The notes beneath the pieces are model-generated. The model was not told the DNA's origin. It was given only the letters and a program-made list of their open reading frames with translations, and did not search any database. 18,867 nt of DNA from the NCBI GenBank assembly GCA_016283985.1, contig JAEENZ010000217.1:1-18867 (forward strand), written 5' to 3'. Within the stretch, counting starts at the first letter, position 1. Every line of letters begins with the position of its first letter. This DNA is from Bacteroidales bacterium (GTDB taxonomy: Bacteria > Bacteroidota > Bacteroidia > Bacteroidales > UBA932). A program made the translations under genes and the position numbers. Positions 8,401 to 14,680 of this stretch are shown here, piece by piece.

Positions 8401-8476
8401 CTACGGACGTATCATTTACGCCTTAGAGCAGACCGACCGGATTATGAAGGAGATTGATAAAATTGGGGTCATTTGA
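5402..8476 (+). CDS. Single-chain restriction-modification enzyme (type IIG / ISP-like, no helicase)
   Basis: A 1024-residue protein that should both cut and methylate DNA. The N-terminus has a PD-(D/E)XK nuclease motif (P53-D54, then E68-A-K70). After a helical linker comes an N6-adenine methyltransferase with the VWYTPAPVVRFIV region (about 318-330), the AdoMet site DPATGTGTF from Asp386, and the catalytic NPPY at 504-507. The rest resembles the specificity domain of type ISP enzymes and ends in a conserved-looking tail. Full type ISP enzymes also carry an ATP-driven helicase; none is seen here. Bases about 6935-8080 (residues about 512-893) are AT-rich: 7261-7320 has 14 G+C in 60 against 40 in 60 at 6061-6120. 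That fits exchange of the specificity domain. It starts one base after the CoiA-like gene, so the two are probably translated together. Confidence 0.9.
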   Translation: MVYKEYIKELDRLYSVGNTTEHSFRGALASYLQEILKDFVVTNEPGRIECGAPDYVITRNNIPLAFIEAKDINDHDLEGRREHKEQFNRYKESLDRIVFTDYLVFHMFIGGEWCESVRIADVHGNRIVAVSDGQPKFEEMVRFLATGGRQKITSSSVLARHMASKAHLLAEAVNKRLLLAGEDSQNSIAAQLAAFRAYLIHDLKAEEFADIYAQTIVYGLFTARLNDATPEDFSRQEAANLIPKSNPFLRQIFQSIAGYDLDESIAWIVDDLVAMFAVTDAEKIMANYGMNKRHDDPIVHFYEDFLAEYDPKLRKARGVWYTPAPVVRFIVKSVDEILQKEFGLPMGLADDSMVTIDRVVEQSYDKRSKDGMKHEQVKVHRVQILDPATGTGTFLAEIINQIRDKFDGMEGMWPSYVEKSLIPRIHGFEILMASYTIAHLKLSLMLKATGYNNELNRRLNVFLTNSLEEGTPRASTLFASWLSNEANEANRVKLETPVMVAIGNPPYSISSQNNNKWINHLVEPYKSDLNEKNIQALSDDYVKFIRLGQYFIDKNGEGVLAFITNNSYLGGIVHRQMRLSLLKSFNKIFILNLHGYSLSGETSKEGHPDENVFDIMQGVSIGIFVKYKKKNLDNMADVFYEDLFGDRNSKYEYLCHHTIESICKPISVSRPNFFFIPKDLDTGKEYLNYLKITDLFIKYNNGIETGKDDFFLDFDTAGLRDRLSIAFSDKEEAVRKYNIEDSDNYRFRTKFMQASFDCKKIVSVHYRPFDIRACYYDTFLQRRPAAELMSSMLYPNLGIIAPRQVPISFQHCFVSNIPTGCNLTGSAKKFGSGPIFPLYIYLDDGTKVLNIREHIIKDFCNTLQNSVAPLDLIDYLYAILHSPSYCETYKEFLKIDFPRIPYPKDANQFHRLAEKGAEMRRLHLMEDAGSWPRVVSFPVTGDNLVDKVSYADGKVFINKEQYFGNVSELAWNFYIGGYQPAQKWLKDRKGRALDYQDILHYGRIIYALEQTDRIMKEIDKIGVI

Positions 8477-8499
8477 ATGAATAACATAATGTGATTATA

Positions 8500-8916
8500 A
8501 TGAAACGTTTTATTCTTTTTGCATTTGTCGCCTTGATGGCGGCATCCTGCGCTTCGCTGACGCGCGAGCGTCAAACTGATGTGTATTATTCAGATTACAC
8601 AGCATTCCCGGACATGTGGATCAGCCCGAATGTCTGTTCTATGCAGCATAAGGTCTTGGGCGATCTTCTCATCGAGATTCAGCCGGCAATCGGCCATACG
8701 AATTCGAAGATCAGTACGGACGGTATCTATTCCCAAAACCGGGGAGCTTTGCGGTTCGAACGTATCAGCGGTGACGAATTACTGGCAATGGCTGTAGCCG
8801 AGGCCAGAGCTCGTGGTGCTAATGGCATCAGCAATTTCAAAATTGATGTACGTCGCTCAGACTCCGGGATTGTTAATGCCTACATCGTGTCCGGGCTGCT
8901 TATTCATGTGGATTAG
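8500..8916 (+). CDS. Lipoprotein of unknown function (first of a pair)
   Basis: This 138-residue protein has a short basic N-terminus, a hydrophobic stretch and a lipobox ending at C17 (LMAASC), so it should be lipid-anchored in the envelope. The rest (about 120 residues) includes ELLAMAVAEARARGANGI, a helix-then-strand pattern seen in small dimeric envelope or stress proteins, but I cannot assign a family. I chose ATG 8500 over a GTG at 8491 because it gives a normal signal peptide. It begins 23 bases after the restriction-modification gene with no promoter between, so it looks like part of that operon, an unusual place for an envelope protein. Confidence 0.8.
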   Translation: MKRFILFAFVALMAASCASLTRERQTDVYYSDYTAFPDMWISPNVCSMQHKVLGDLLIEIQPAIGHTNSKISTDGIYSQNRGALRFERISGDELLAMAVAEARARGANGISNFKIDVRRSDSGIVNAYIVSGLLIHVD

Positions 8917-8934
8917 TCGTTTTTTTACAACACT

Positions 8935-9441
8935 ATGAAACGGATATATCTGTCTCTCATCATATTAGCTACAGTCTCGCTTACTGGTTGCGGGAGCGTC
9001 AAGCTTCTTCCAGTCAACGTGGATTCAAAGCAGTCCCTGGATGGATACAAGTATTTTTACATTACGCCTACTGGTGAAAAGTCCGGAACCACCACGTCAA
9101 TCTACAATGCCGGCTACGGAACTTATGGAACGACTCATCAAAAAAGTACAAACCCCGCTGATGTGATCTCCGGTTTCCTTATCAAGCGGGGGTATATACG
9201 CGTCGCCGAATTGCCGGGGCCGAATCTCGAAGAGACCCTTATCATTAATTATGGTGAAAGTGGGAGGCGGAGATTTGGGATATGGGGTAGTTATACTCTC
9301 GAAGCGACTCTCCAGTTCCTTTCGGCCTCTACCAGCGAAATATTGTGCACGGTGTCTGGCGAAGGTGTGGGTAGTACCGAAGCCGACGACATTCGTGTCG
9401 CTATTAATCGATGCTTGCAGGCAGTATTTGAAGGACAATAA
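8935..9441 (+). CDS. Lipoprotein of unknown function (second of a pair)
   Basis: A 168-residue protein with a lipoprotein signal peptide and lipobox SLTGC (C19). The mature part has a low-complexity Gly/Tyr/Thr loop (NAGYGTYGTTH) and then alternating strands and a C-terminal helix; it is vaguely like DUF4136-type envelope lipoproteins, which I cannot confirm. It follows the first lipoprotein by 18 bases, and its stop codon overlaps the start of the recombinase gene by one base (TAATG). This ties both lipoproteins to the same transcript as the restriction and recombinase genes. Confidence 0.8.
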   Translation: MKRIYLSLIILATVSLTGCGSVKLLPVNVDSKQSLDGYKYFYITPTGEKSGTTTSIYNAGYGTYGTTHQKSTNPADVISGFLIKRGYIRVAELPGPNLEETLIINYGESGRRRFGIWGSYTLEATLQFLSASTSEILCTVSGEGVGSTEADDIRVAINRCLQAVFEGQ

Positions 9442-10073
9442 TGAAGAAGGCCGCTATATATGCCCGCGTCTCTTCCGACGGAGACCGCCAGAGTACTGAC
9501 CGGCAGGTGTCCGAGCTGACCAACTATGCTACGGCGGCAGGGCTAGAAGTGGTCCGAGTCTTCGAGGAGAAGGCTTCGGGAGCGAAGGACGATCGTCCAA
9601 TACTAGCTGAATGCCTCGACTGCTGCTGTGCGGGTGACGCCGGTGTCTTGTTGGTGTCGGAATTATCACGCCTCGGCAGAACGGTAAAAGTCATAACGGA
9701 GACCGTCGAGCGACTGACGAAGGCTGGAGTCAATATCCACGTTCTCGACATCAACCTTGACACGGTCGGACCCGACGGCAAGGAGAATCCGATGGCGGAC
9801 GTTCTAGTCACGGTTCTCGGTCTTGGCGCGCAGATTGAACGCAAGCAGATTCTTGGCCGTTTGAATAGTGGCCGAAAAAACGCGATGGAGAAAGGTGTAA
9901 AGATGGGTCGTAAAGCCGGTTACCGGAAGACCCGCGAACAAAAAGAGAAAGAGTATTCCAAGGCTATCCGGTTGCTCCGGAGCGGTGAATCTGTTCGTAA
10001 TACGGCGAAACTTTGCGGCATATCAACTGGTACCGTTCAGTCTTTGAAGAAGGCGTTTGTTGACAAGTCTTAA
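9441..10073 (+). CDS. Serine recombinase (resolvase/invertase family)
   Basis: The 210-residue protein has the small serine recombinase layout: a catalytic domain opening with YARVSS (nucleophile Ser11, as in the family's RVS motif), the ELSRLGR motif near residue 70, the E-helix region GAQIERKQI, and a C-terminal helix-turn-helix (about 178-205, SVRNTAKLCGISTGTVQSL) that binds the crossover site. It is the size of Hin-type and Bacteroides Mpi-type invertases and of transposon resolvases. It overlaps the second lipoprotein gene by one base. Whether it inverts a segment, resolves multimers or aids the element's stability cannot be told from sequence; two TAGAGATT copies 10 bases apart just downstream (near 10085-10102) could be part of a site. 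Confidence 0.92.
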   Translation: MKKAAIYARVSSDGDRQSTDRQVSELTNYATAAGLEVVRVFEEKASGAKDDRPILAECLDCCCAGDAGVLLVSELSRLGRTVKVITETVERLTKAGVNIHVLDINLDTVGPDGKENPMADVLVTVLGLGAQIERKQILGRLNSGRKNAMEKGVKMGRKAGYRKTREQKEKEYSKAIRLLRSGESVRNTAKLCGISTGTVQSLKKAFVDKS

Positions 10074-10192
10074 TGATGGAATAATAGAGATTGATAGAGA
10101 TTTGTAAGTGCTCCGCCGTTATGTGACTTATAGAGACATAGAATGTTTTTACCTGAATAATTGACATGAGTCAAAAGGGGACGGAATAATTA

Positions 10193-10804
10193 TTAATCGT
10201 GTTCATTTTGTGATCCCACTGATTCTATTTGCTTGCGCAGTCTTTCGTGCGCCCTTCGGGCGATCTCGTGGATCTCCGGCGAGTCGGTGTCGTTCCAGTC
10301 GCGGGTCGCTTTCTCCAGCATCTCGTCCGTGGCATATCGCACGGATTCGACGCGCTGCTTCTCGAAACGGATCTTCAGCATCCGGAAGATCGCTTCAAGG
10401 TTTTCCGAAATCTGTTCCGTACGGCCCTGGACGGCGTTCTTCCACTCGCGCATCTTGGCGATGTTCTGTCGCAGCTCCTTGGACTTGTCATCAGCGGCAA
10501 GCTTCTCGATCTTGTCGAGCTCGTAAGTGAAACGATAGTTGAGATAACCGAGGGTGTTTTGCAGTTCCGTCATTAAAGACCGAAGGACGATTTCGATATC
10601 GTCCTTTTTTGCTTCGCGGATCATCCGCGCGTACACCGTGTCGAGCTTGCCGGCGAAGATTCTGTCTTTGATGAAGCCGGCACTGTTTGACCAGTCATCT
10701 TCCGACATAAGTTTTTCAAGCACGGCAGCCTCCTTGGCATTAAGCCAGAGATAGACGTGCATTCGGCGTTTATCGTATTCTTTTTTTATGTTTTTATCGG
10801 CCAT
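10193..10804 (-). CDS. Putative mobilisation accessory protein (MobC / ribbon-helix-helix-like)
   Basis: A 203-residue soluble protein. The N-terminal 50 residues (RRMHVYLWLNAKEAAVLEKL, then SNSAGFIKDRI) have the strand-helix-helix pattern of ribbon-helix-helix DNA-binding proteins such as MobC, which help a relaxase open oriT. The rest is mainly charged helix and probably coiled coil. I started it at the ATG 10804-10802, where the RHH-like domain begins; an in-frame ATG at 10960 would add 52 residues translated from a stretch packed with inverted repeats and is less likely. The gene is convergent with the serine recombinase. No relaxase gene is present, so if this is a mobilisation protein the relaxase must come from elsewhere. 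Confidence 0.55.
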   Translation of the reverse strand: MADKNIKKEYDKRRMHVYLWLNAKEAAVLEKLMSEDDWSNSAGFIKDRIFAGKLDTVYARMIREAKKDDIEIVLRSLMTELQNTLGYLNYRFTYELDKIEKLAADDKSKELRQNIAKMREWKNAVQGRTEQISENLEAIFRMLKIRFEKQRVESVRYATDEMLEKATRDWNDTDSPEIHEIARRAHERLRKQIESVGSQNEHD

Positions 10805-10832
10805 TTTTTTGCCAATTTTATTGCTGTTTTTT

Positions 10833-10982
10833 ACCGGAAAAATCCGGTTAAATTCACCTTTTTGTTTGGGCCCCTGCCAGGTCGAGGCGACTGCGGAGCC
10901 TCGAAACTCACCTTGCGGACTCGTCCGGAAGGTGTGAACTTTTCTGAAATCCGAGGCCATTAGCCGAAGCGTTTCAGAAAAG
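10833..10982. repeat. Cluster of four inverted repeats, oriT-like
   Basis: Four perfect or near-perfect dyads stand in a row upstream of the MobC-like gene: ACCGGA/TCCGGT around AAAA (10833-10848); TCGAGGC/GCCTCGA (10882-10904); CACCTT-G-CGGAC / GTCCG-G-AAGGTG around TC (10909-10934, one mismatch in 12); and CTTTTCTGAAA/TTTCAGAAAAG (10939-10982, 11 perfect pairs). Nested and adjacent dyads beside an accessory gene are typical of oriT. A nick site cannot be fixed from sequence alone. Confidence 0.5.
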
Positions 10983-11246
10983 CAAGATTGTAAATGTGAC
11001 CCCGTTAGGGAGAAGTGTGGGCATCATACTTCGAGCTGGGCATCATTTGCACATCTTGTCAATGCTGAAATTTGAGGCTATAGCACTTCAAATCTTTTTG
11101 CAAATAGACAAGAAACACATTAATAAATCAAAAAAATTAGAAAGTTTGTTTGTTTTATCATCAACTTGTTGATGGAAATAGTTTATTCTGGTGTTTTTAA
11201 GCTACTTGAGTAAGCTTGTGATTGATTTTCTGACGTATGGGCTTGC

Positions 11247-11286
11247 GCCCATTTGCCCATTTGCCCATTTGCCCATTTGCCCATTT
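11247..11286. repeat. Five tandem copies of GCCCATTT (iterons)
   Basis: Five exact head-to-tail copies of an 8-bp unit fill 40 bases. A matching inverted ATGGGC lies at 11237-11242, so the first copy can also form a hairpin around TTGC. The array runs straight into an AT-rich tract (ATTTTGTTATTTTCG and on to 11330). GC-bearing iterons beside AT-rich DNA is the form of plasmid origins, but simple slippage could also produce the array. Confidence 0.75.
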
Positions 11287-11359
11287 CGCTATTTTGTTAT
11301 TTTCGTTTTGTTAAAATAATATTTTTTTTCAAGGAGTAACTGGAAATTCCGCTGCAAAG

Positions 11360-11383
11360 TGACCCCTGCGTTTGAGGGGGTCA
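11360..11383 (-). terminator. Inverted repeat at the end of the minus-strand operon
   Basis: TGACCCC (11360-11366) and GGGGTCA (11377-11383) form a 7-bp hairpin starting 3 bases beyond the stop codon of the HigA-like gene. No long T run follows on the minus strand, so termination is plausible but weak. The motif GTGACCCC recurs near 10997 and 14411. Confidence 0.4.
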
Positions 11384-11385
11384 AT

Positions 11386-11550
11386 TTAGTGCGGATTCTC
11401 CAAGTAACCGACGGCCATGATAGAGAATTTCTCCAATTCCCGCATGGCGAGAAGGTTGTCTTCCGGCTCTTTCAGAAGCTCTTCTATGCGGGCCATAACC
11501 AAGTTGTACTGTTCTTCGTTTTCAATGTGCGTCATACTGCTGTAAGACAT
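11386..11550 (-). CDS. Small HigA-like protein lacking the DNA-binding domain
   Basis: A 54-residue ORF starts at ATG 11550 and ends at TAA 11386. Its sequence HIENEEQYNLVMARIEELL, then KEPEDN, resembles the N-terminal dimer/linker region of HigA antitoxins (in E. coli HigA, an INEEQY-like start, a helix and a proline-acidic turn). HigA proteins normally continue with a helix-turn-helix; this one stops before it. It could be a shortened antitoxin, an anti-toxin decoy or an unrelated small helical protein. It is the last gene of the leftward operon, 72 bases after the previous stop. No HigB-like toxin is adjacent. Confidence 0.5.
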   Translation of the reverse strand: MSYSSMTHIENEEQYNLVMARIEELLKEPEDNLLAMRELEKFSIMAVGYLENPH

Positions 11551-11622
11551 TAAATCTTTGTTGATGAATTCAAAGGATTGACATACTCCCGTCTCAATAG
11601 GGGAAGCTGACAGTTGTCGTAT

Positions 11623-11889
11623 TCACGTGTCGTTTTCTTCGAATGCGGCCTTGTCTCTGCGGACGATCTCCAAGCCTTCCTCGATCCGAGTCCTCCATCG
11701 TTCCTTGTTCTTGATTTCGGCGATATCCAGGGCGTCGAGGAACGTCGCAAGCTGCACCTCGGCTCGTCTGCAATCTTCGGCCGATAGGAGCGTGTCGGCG
11801 CTGATGAGTGATCCGATCGCGAATGATAACATGTTGTCGCGGTCGAGCATTTCCAGAAGTTCGGACGTCTCTATGCGAATATCTTTCAT
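11623..11889 (-). CDS. Small acidic helical protein, unknown
   Basis: An 88-residue protein starting at ATG 11889, in the frame with the best helical pattern: MKDIRIETSELLEMLDRDNM, then an alanine- and glutamate-rich remainder (EVQLATFLDALDI, EEGLEIVRRDKAAFEEN). It has no membrane segment or cysteine pair and I do not recognise a family. An in-frame upstream extension exists to 12033 but overlaps the previous gene, so the internal ATG, 10 bases after that gene's stop, is preferred. Part of the leftward operon. Confidence 0.65.
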   Translation of the reverse strand: MKDIRIETSELLEMLDRDNMLSFAIGSLISADTLLSAEDCRRAEVQLATFLDALDIAEIKNKERWRTRIEEGLEIVRRDKAAFEENDT

Positions 11890-11899
11890 GCTTTTGTGA

Positions 11900-12130
11900 T
11901 TATTTTCGCAAATACTTCTTTTCCAGTCCTTTCCAATATCTTTTTCCGTCGCCGCCGAGGTCGTACTGGTTTGTGAGCTCACGGCTTCTCGTGGGAAGCA
12001 CGTCCACACCCCGTTGCAGCATCTGCCTTGCAATACGGCGAAACCGCTTGCTCGCGGCTGACTTCCCCGCCTTCTGCGACTTGCAGCACGCTATCGTCGA
12101 TCCGGGCTCCTTTTTCCTGCTCCTGCTCAT
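11900..12130 (-). CDS. Small basic protein, SRSRKK type, unknown
   Basis: A 76-residue, very basic protein (MSRSRKKEPGSTIACCKSQK, later KRFRRIARQML and RKYLRK-like end). Proteins starting MSRSRKK are common small hypothetical genes in phages and mobile elements; the charge suggests nucleic-acid binding. Its ATG overlaps the stop of the metallophosphoesterase gene by one base (TGATG), a clear sign of coupled translation, which also fixes the start. The neighbouring small gene begins 10 bases after its stop. Confidence 0.75.
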   Translation of the reverse strand: MSRSRKKEPGSTIACCKSQKAGKSAASKRFRRIARQMLQRGVDVLPTRSRELTNQYDLGGDGKRYWKGLEKKYLRK

Positions 12131-13338
12131 CACTTCAATATCTTTATCGCAGTATCGACGTTGCTCTCTGTGATGCCGGTGTTCCTGTCCACTACGACGC
12201 AGCGGAAGTCCTCCAGTGGCTGACATCCCACATACACATACCTCACATTCCCCGACAGCGCCGCGATCTTGCGGCCTATCTCCTCCTTCACGGATTGACC
12301 CTTCTTGAGAGGCAATTCTATGACGTCCGTCGCCACGGTTTCCAGGCGCCTGAACGCCTTCTTCTGCGGCCCGGTGGCGGGCTTTGCCGCGGGGGCGAGG
12401 AACACTATCAAACGGCCGCCGCCATTGCCACGTACCTCCAGCCCGGCGGCCTCGCGAGCCGCCTGCACCTGCGCCTCTATCTTTGCCTTGATCTCGGCGA
12501 AGGAGATAGGGCGAAAGCCGTTGTTGTCCACGCCGACGTCGTACTGAAGCGGGAACAGCATCTTCAGGCGCGGCAGATCCAGGCCGGTCTTCGACAGCGG
12601 CCCGCTGTGGACGTGTCCGAAGAGCTGCCACGTGTCGCGGTACGAGCCGCCGTAGCTCAGGAAAGGATTGTGGTTCAATATGATGGTCTGGCCGCCCACG
12701 CGGATGGTCATCTGCTGGGTCACGAACTCGAAGCGCTTCATGAAAGCTTGCTTGATATTTCGGAAATCGTGGTTACCCAGGATGAGGTAGATCCTTCCGT
12801 TCAGGCGGTACATGATATCGTTCCATTCCTTGCTGCTTCCCAAGCAGAAGTCGCCCAGATGGAACACCGTGCCGTCCTCCGGGACGGTCTCGTTCCAGCG
12901 GCGTATGAGTTCTTCGTTCATCTCCGCGGCATCCTTGAACGGCCTGCCGCTGTAGCGGACGATGTTCTCGTGACAGAAGTGGGTGTCCGACGTGAACCAG
13001 ATGTGGTCTGCGTCGAACCGGTAGACCGGCTCCCTGCCCGCTTCCGTCATCGTCGGGCCAATGACCTCTACCTTCTTCTCTTCATAGAGGGCGCCAATCC
13101 TGGCGTACAGGTCATCATGAGCTTCCTGTGGAGTGTCGCCCTTGCCGACGGGGCCCCTATAGTGGGCCCAGAACGCCATGCAGGCCTCATCGTCGGCTGA
13201 GACGCCCTTAGGAACCTTCACGAACTCAAGCGGGAAGGCAAGGTACTGCGCGTTGCTGTATCGCCCGTAATACGGATCCGGGATGATGGTTTCCGGATGC
13301 TCTGTCTGGAGCCAAGATATCGCTTCTTTCTGTGTCAT
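12130..13338 (-). CDS. Calcineurin-like metallophosphoesterase (intact)
   Basis: A 402-residue enzyme of the calcineurin-like superfamily, which uses two metal ions to hydrolyse phosphoester bonds. All core motifs are present in order: SDTHFCH (Asp118, His120), GDFCLG (Asp163), GNHD (188-191), NHNP (His223) and GHVH (241-244). An N-terminal extension of about 110 residues (starting MTQKEAISWL) and a C-terminal region of about 110 residues (with RLIVFLAPAA and RYVYVGCQP) flank it; I recognise neither. The substrate cannot be told; such enzymes act on nucleotides, RNA, phosphoproteins or phosphodiesters. It begins 12 bases after the second, frameshifted phosphoesterase gene and overlaps the next gene by one base. 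Confidence 0.88.
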   Translation of the reverse strand: MTQKEAISWLQTEHPETIIPDPYYGRYSNAQYLAFPLEFVKVPKGVSADDEACMAFWAHYRGPVGKGDTPQEAHDDLYARIGALYEEKKVEVIGPTMTEAGREPVYRFDADHIWFTSDTHFCHENIVRYSGRPFKDAAEMNEELIRRWNETVPEDGTVFHLGDFCLGSSKEWNDIMYRLNGRIYLILGNHDFRNIKQAFMKRFEFVTQQMTIRVGGQTIILNHNPFLSYGGSYRDTWQLFGHVHSGPLSKTGLDLPRLKMLFPLQYDVGVDNNGFRPISFAEIKAKIEAQVQAAREAAGLEVRGNGGGRLIVFLAPAAKPATGPQKKAFRRLETVATDVIELPLKKGQSVKEEIGRKIAALSGNVRYVYVGCQPLEDFRCVVVDRNTGITESNVDTAIKILK

Positions 13339-13350
13339 GCTCTCCCTAAT

Positions 13351-14084
13351 TTAATGGCTTGAAAATTCCTCGATGACGCCGTCTTCCGTCAACAGGAATG
13401 GCCGGCGGCAGTCGAGGCAGGCGTAGTAGTCCGTGATGATCGGACCGTACTCCTGCTGTGAATGGCCGAAGATCTGGCAAAAGCCGGGCAGTTCTTCCTT
13501 GTCCTCCTCGAAGTCATCCACGTCATTCCAGATGGGACTTCCATACCTGCAGCTGCCCCAGCGGCTGTAAGGCACGTCTTCCAGGGCCGTCAGCAGATCT
13601 TGACGCCGGGCCTCGTCGCGCCACATATCGTTGAGACATTCCGCCCAATCCGTGTATCGGGCTAGGTTGAAGATATTGCGGTGCTTGGCGATCCATCCGA
13701 GCCGCAAGCCGGCATGCGTGAACAGCAATTTCGTGGAGCCAATGGTCACGACGTGTGCCATCTGGAACAGGGCGGCGTTGTCGAGGATGGCGTCCCTGTT
13801 GCGGCGGGCGTGTAAGCTGTCGTAACGGCCGCCCTCCAGCTTCCGGTCCACGTAGTGCAGGTCGTGGTTGCCCAAAAGGAGCGTCACGGAGTCGGGATAC
13901 TTCCGTTTGAGATCCAGAATCTGCTCGAAACGCGGAAAAACCTCATCGGATGGAATACCCTCGTATTCATATGGGTCGAGGTAGTCACCCAGAAAGATTA
14001 GGGCAAGTCGGGAACGTTCTGGACGGCGTCCACCCAGAAAGGGCGGCCGTGGACGTCCGGTATGATGACAAGCGGAGTGTTCAT
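13351..14084 (-). pseudogene. Second calcineurin-like metallophosphoesterase, interrupted by a -1 frameshift
   Basis: From ATG 14084 the frame encodes MNTPLVIIPDVHGRPFWVDA and on to residue 28, then stops at TAA 14000-13998. The metal motif DVH (Asp10, His12) is in this piece. The -1 frame continues without a break to 13351 with the remaining motifs: FLGDYLDPY, GNHD, FTHAG and FGHS. Joining them needs a -1 shift between about 14000 and 14010, near a CCC-TAA. It may be a point deletion, a sequencing error or programmed frameshifting; no classic slippery heptamer is obvious. The ATG overlaps the stop of the upstream gene by four bases (ATGA), which confirms the start. Without the shift the long product would lack the first metal ligands. 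Confidence 0.8.
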
Positions 14085-14359
14085 TGTCTTGTCCCCCCTT
14101 TTTCTTGCTGTTGTTGTCGATGCTCAAGCTCAAGGATCCTGACGACTGCTTCGACGACTTGGCCAAGGGTGTCGATCCGGCCGTTCATGCTAGTTATGAC
14201 GTCCGCCTGCAAGTCGAGGCTGTGAAGGATGGCCTCAGCCTTTTGCGGGTCGGAGATGGTTTGGTTGTGGCGTTCTTGCCGCTGTCGCTGCTGCTCTTTT
14301 ATGAAGAGGACTGCGATGATGATGAGAAGGAAAATGCTTGTACAATCTTGTTGTGACAT
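14081..14359 (-). CDS. Small single-pass membrane protein with a helical tail
   Basis: A 92-residue protein with an N-terminal membrane segment (SIFLLIIIAVLFI, residues about 8-20), a glutamine/arginine-rich stretch and a long helix with coiled-coil character (about 45-85). There is no lipobox or signal-peptidase site, so it is likely anchored in the inner membrane with the tail in the cytoplasm. Its stop overlaps the start of the frameshifted phosphoesterase by four bases. The size and shape resemble phage spanin/Rz-like or small phage membrane proteins, but this is only a shape match. First gene of the leftward operon, whose promoter may lie at 14673-14680. Confidence 0.7.
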   Translation of the reverse strand: MSQQDCTSIFLLIIIAVLFIKEQQRQRQERHNQTISDPQKAEAILHSLDLQADVITSMNGRIDTLGQVVEAVVRILELEHRQQQQEKGGTRQ

Positions 14360-14470
14360 ATGCCGGGGGGTTTAAAAGATAACAAACTCCTTTGGCGCCA
14401 CTATTCTGTGACCCCGATGTGACCATAATTACCCCGACAATTTCCAACACGGAATCGGCTTTCGACTGCT

Positions 14471-14505
14471 TTCCTGGAAGGTCGCGAATCCAGGAAGTTT
14501 TTTTT
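14471..14505 (+). terminator. Plus-strand hairpin with U-tract and no gene upstream
   Basis: TTCCTGG (14471-14477) pairs with CCAGGAA (14490-14496), followed by G and eight Ts (14498-14505). It has the form of an intrinsic terminator read rightward, yet the genes to its left are on the other strand. It could end a short plus-strand RNA or block antisense read-through. Confidence 0.55.
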
Positions 14506-14672
14506 CCCCAATGTCGAGCCCCGTGGTCTACGGTCCGCACTAACTGATGCCTACTCGCTGTCTTCTCCCGTGTTCGGATGATGATATGCTTCGCAGCAAG
14601 GAATTCGAGATCTGGAAACGACCTTGTTGTGTCTTCCGACGCATTTCAGATGGTTCGTCTTCCCTGCAAGTG

Positions 14673-14680
14673 CAAATATA
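14673..14680 (-). promoter_or_regulatory. Possible -7 box for the leftward operon
   Basis: On the minus strand TATATTTG is a perfect TAnnTTTG match, but no -33 box is seen at the usual distance. Transcription from here would give a leader of about 310 bases before the start at 14359. Confidence 0.35.

Larger units (their letters stand above)
10983..11385. other. Noncoding AT-rich region with small repeats
   Basis: No credible gene. Besides the iterons at 11247-11286 it holds a direct repeat TGGGCATCAT (11018-11027 and 11037-11046), a perfect dyad CATCAAC/GTTGATG (11159-11174), and an AT-rich tract (11287-11330). No promoter of the TTTG/TAnnTTTG type was found in it. It looks like a cis-acting site for replication or transfer rather than an ordinary intergenic gap. 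Confidence 0.5.

Noticed and set aside
10805..10960. N-terminal extension of the MobC-like protein to ATG 10960
   Set aside because: It would translate three inverted repeats, and the folded domain begins at the ATG ending at 10804. Kept only as a low-probability alternative.
11247..11286. CRISPR array
   Set aside because: The repeats are contiguous 8-bp units with no spacers.
11359..11553. 64-residue plus-strand frame
   Set aside because: Opposite the HigA-like ORF, which has a family-like sequence.
12028..13200. 390-residue plus-strand frame
   Set aside because: Shadow of the metallophosphoesterase gene; rich in His, Val and Arg, with no motifs.
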